Shown: positions 6,980 through 8,364 of the stretch, in pieces | Position numbering within the stretch: position 1 is the stretch's first letter | How the letters are laid out: each line of letters opens with the position of its first letter | From: Clostridiales bacterium | Lineage (GTDB): Bacteria > Bacillota > Clostridia > Oscillospirales > Butyricicoccaceae | Assembly (NCBI GenBank): GCA_004555915.1 | Contig: SFJM01000058.1 | Span: forward strand, 1 to 8,364 | Direction: 5' to 3' | Length of the DNA: 8,364 bases | Translations under genes and position numbers: made by a program | The notes under the pieces: generated by a model | Told to the model about the DNA's origin: nothing | What the model saw: only the letters and a program-made list of their open reading frames with translations | The model's database searches: none

Positions 6980-7311
6980 CAGTCAAATACCTCCTTGGAT
7001 TCTTCCTCCAGCACCTTGGTGATAAACTTGAGGGCACGGATGGTGGTCTCCAGCTCACAGTCGCCGCCGAGGGAGACTTCAAAACCGGTGCAATCACCAA
7101 AGCGGTCTCTCAGGACACGGACATCCATATCTGTGCAGGCTGCGTCCTTGATACTGAAGTAGGTGCGTCCGCCGTGGCCGGTGTCGCCACCCATATAGCC
7201 GGTGGTACCAGCTTCCACTTCGAGGATGTTGCAGCTCACCACATCACGGGAGTAGGTAGTGATTTCAGTGCCGTCCTTCAGGCGACGGCGATTTTCCTTG
7301 ATTCCATACAT
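6979..7311 (-). CDS. Conserved-looking phage protein of unknown function
   Basis: I do not assign a function to this 110-residue protein. It starts MYGIKENRRRLKDGTEI with a basic cluster at residues 8-12. Its central stretch TTGYMGGDTGHGGRTYF (36-52) is rich in glycine with two His/Asp positions, and a helical acidic C-terminus (ALKFITKVLEEESKE) follows. It has no signal peptide, membrane segment or recognisable catalytic motif. The ATG at 7311 has AGGAGGT about 8 bases upstream. It lies four bases after the DUF4406 stop, and its own stop shares one base with the primase-helicase start, so it belongs to the same transcript. The coupling suggests a replication-associated accessory role, which is inference from position only. 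Confidence 0.8.
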   Translation of the reverse strand: MYGIKENRRRLKDGTEITTYSRDVVSCNILEVEAGTTGYMGGDTGHGGRTYFSIKDAACTDMDVRVLRDRFGDCTGFEVSLGGDCELETTIRALKFITKVLEEESKEVFD

Positions 7312-7315
7312 AGTC

Positions 7316-7735
7316 TTAGACCTCCTGACATTCTTCGGTGAAGTAGCGCAAGCGGTAGTTCTTCCACTTGGCTCGGTTGATTTCAGCTTGCATCCCGGCA
7401 GAGATACGCTTGCCGAACACCCAGACCTCAGAGCACTTGCTCATCAGGGCGTTACCGAAGAACAATCCAAGCTGGCGCTCGTTCGGGTCGGCATCGTCCA
7501 GAAACTGTGGATAAAGCAAATGTGGCGCGATGGGGATATAGCCCTTGTCCACGGCAAACCGGCTGTAGCGTCTGGCGGCATCTACGTTTCCTGCGATATC
7601 CCCAGCATAGGGAGAGCAGATGTAGACGATGGGCCGGAACGCACGACCGGAGCGCTGTTCCTGTTCGACTTTCTTGATGGCCTCGTATGCCGTCAGGTCA
7701 AGGTAGCCTTCGCTGTTGCGCATATTGACACTCAT
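7316..7735 (-). CDS. DUF4406 family protein (nucleoside deoxyribosyltransferase-like)
   Basis: This 139-residue protein has the hallmarks of DUF4406, a phage-rich family thought to share a fold with nucleoside 2-deoxyribosyltransferases. The features are VYICSPYAGD (37-46), GYIPIAPHLLYPQFLDD (65-81), GLFFGNALM (90-98), CSEVWVFG (101-108) and SAGMQAEI (112-119) with a conserved-type glutamate. These suggest a small Rossmann-like enzyme acting on nucleosides or nucleotides, but the reaction is unproven. The ATG at 7735 is preferred because AAAGGAGGAAC lies just upstream; the open frame reaches 7966 only by reading antiphase through the polymerase gene and a terminator-like hairpin. It sits between the polymerase and replication genes, consistent with nucleotide metabolism during phage replication (inference). 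Confidence 0.88.
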   Translation of the reverse strand: MSVNMRNSEGYLDLTAYEAIKKVEQEQRSGRAFRPIVYICSPYAGDIAGNVDAARRYSRFAVDKGYIPIAPHLLYPQFLDDADPNERQLGLFFGNALMSKCSEVWVFGKRISAGMQAEINRAKWKNYRLRYFTEECQEV

Positions 7736-7765
7736 GCTGCGGTTCCTCCTTTCCGGGCGGACATA

Positions 7766-7807
7766 GAAAAAGGCGTCCACCTCTGCTTCCCACTGAAGGT
7801 GAACGCC
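7766..7807 (-). terminator. Intrinsic terminator-like hairpin after the DNA polymerase gene
   Basis: On the minus strand GGCGTTCACCT (7807-7797) pairs with AGGTGGACGCC (7782-7772) over a 14-base loop. All eleven pairs form, one of them G-T(U), and five T residues follow (7771-7767). It starts 19 bases after the polymerase stop codon and ends 31 bases before the DUF4406 start. With no space for a promoter after it, downstream expression would depend on read-through or antitermination. Confidence 0.8.
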
Positions 7808-7826
7808 CGATTTGAGCGGATGAATA

Positions 7827-8364
7827 TCAATCTTTTTTGTAAAACGGTGTGGCGTAGCCGTCTGCACGGAGCAGCAGTCCCTTCGCCCACGGTGGTGTCC
7901 GGCCCATCTGCTCACAGACAGCATCCAAGGACATACGTGGGTTGGCCTCGATGACCAGCTCATCATGGATATGCATCACGATGGAGCAGCACCGGAGCGT
8001 TCGCATGGCGTAGCAGAGGATGTCGCGGGCTGTAGCCTGTACGATGTTCTCCACGAACTTGGGGCCATAGGAATCCAGCCGTTCCCACTTCTTCATGGAG
8101 CCGATGCCTTCATAGGTGATGCATTCGCCGCCGAACTTGTTCGTTCCCACCTTGGGCTTCACATAGGCCAGCTTCCTCCCGGAGGGCAGGGTGATGAGCA
8201 GCATCCCGCTCCGGCAGGAAAAGGTCAGGCCATAGTCCGTAGTGGTGTGCTTGTATCGGACGGCTTCCATAACGGCTCTGTCCACAGCCCACCAGAATTT
8301 CACGATGTTCGGATTGGACTGCCGCCATGCGTCCACCAGCTGTGGGAGCTCCTCCTCGGTCAGC
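7827..8364 (-). CDS. Family A DNA polymerase, C-terminal part (cut by window edge)
   Basis: This is the last roughly 179 residues of a phage family A (Pol I-like) DNA polymerase; the gene runs off the window with no stop before 8364. Visible are WRQSNPNIVKFWW near the beginning, the segment leading to QATARDILCYAMRTL, and polymerase motif C as MHIHDELVIEA, whose HDE holds a metal-binding aspartate. The C-terminal NPRMSLDAVCEQM and GYATPFYKKD match the usual endings of these enzymes. It would copy phage DNA using primers made by the primase-helicase encoded downstream. A GTG at 8336 could be mistaken for a start, but in-frame sequence with polymerase character continues beyond it, so the true start lies outside. 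A terminator-like hairpin follows the stop. Confidence 0.93.
   Translation of the reverse strand, partial: LTEEELPQLVDAWRQSNPNIVKFWWAVDRAVMEAVRYKHTTTDYGLTFSCRSGMLLITLPSGRKLAYVKPKVGTNKFGGECITYEGIGSMKKWERLDSYGPKFVENIVQATARDILCYAMRTLRCCSIVMHIHDELVIEANPRMSLDAVCEQMGRTPPWAKGLLLRADGYATPFYKKD

Noticed and set aside
7736..7966. N-terminal extension of the DUF4406 protein
   Set aside because: It crosses the terminator-like hairpin and the polymerase gene in another frame; the ATG at 7735 has a strong ribosome binding site.

Overview
The window is part of a temperate-phage or prophage genome from a low-to-mid-GC Gram-positive host, most likely a gut Clostridia member (Ruminococcaceae or Lachnospiraceae-like). 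The evidence is the gene families (P27-type TerS, DUF1492-type regulator, VRR-NUC, SNF2-like helicase, DUF4406), strong AGGAGG-type ribosome binding sites before almost every gene, and gene-to-gene overlaps of 1 to 20 bases. The host assignment is inference. All ten genes read on the minus strand, so transcription runs from high to low coordinates.

Early or replication region (8364 down to 2538). It opens with the C-terminal part of a family A DNA polymerase cut by the window edge. A strong intrinsic terminator-like hairpin follows, then a DUF4406 protein, an unrecognised 110-residue protein and a large primase-helicase with an archaeo-eukaryotic-type primase domain and an SF3 helicase domain. 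Next comes a 140-base AT-rich gap with a nested inverted repeat, then a VRR-NUC nuclease, an SNF2-type helicase and a DUF1492-type regulator with a sigma-region-4-like helix-turn-helix. Polymerase, primase, helicases and nuclease together would form a largely self-supplied replication and recombination set.

Late or packaging region (2465 down to 119). A second terminator-like hairpin separates the regulator from an HNH endonuclease. A G+C-rich 118-base gap follows that could carry the cos or packaging site. Then come the terminase small subunit and a ParB-domain/DNA methyltransferase fusion. The large terminase, expected next, is not in the window. The last 118 bases (1-118) are AT-rich (about 35% GC) and hold no gene that I can support.

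The most interesting signals are non-coding. Three of the four real intergenic gaps place a hairpin only 25 to 31 bases before the next start codon, leaving no room for a promoter after it. This suggests attenuation or antitermination inside the operon. The gap after the primase-helicase carries a perfect 14-base inverted repeat around an AT-rich core that could be an origin, a structured RNA or a small palindromic element. No tRNA, rRNA, CRISPR array, integrase or complete insertion sequence was seen.
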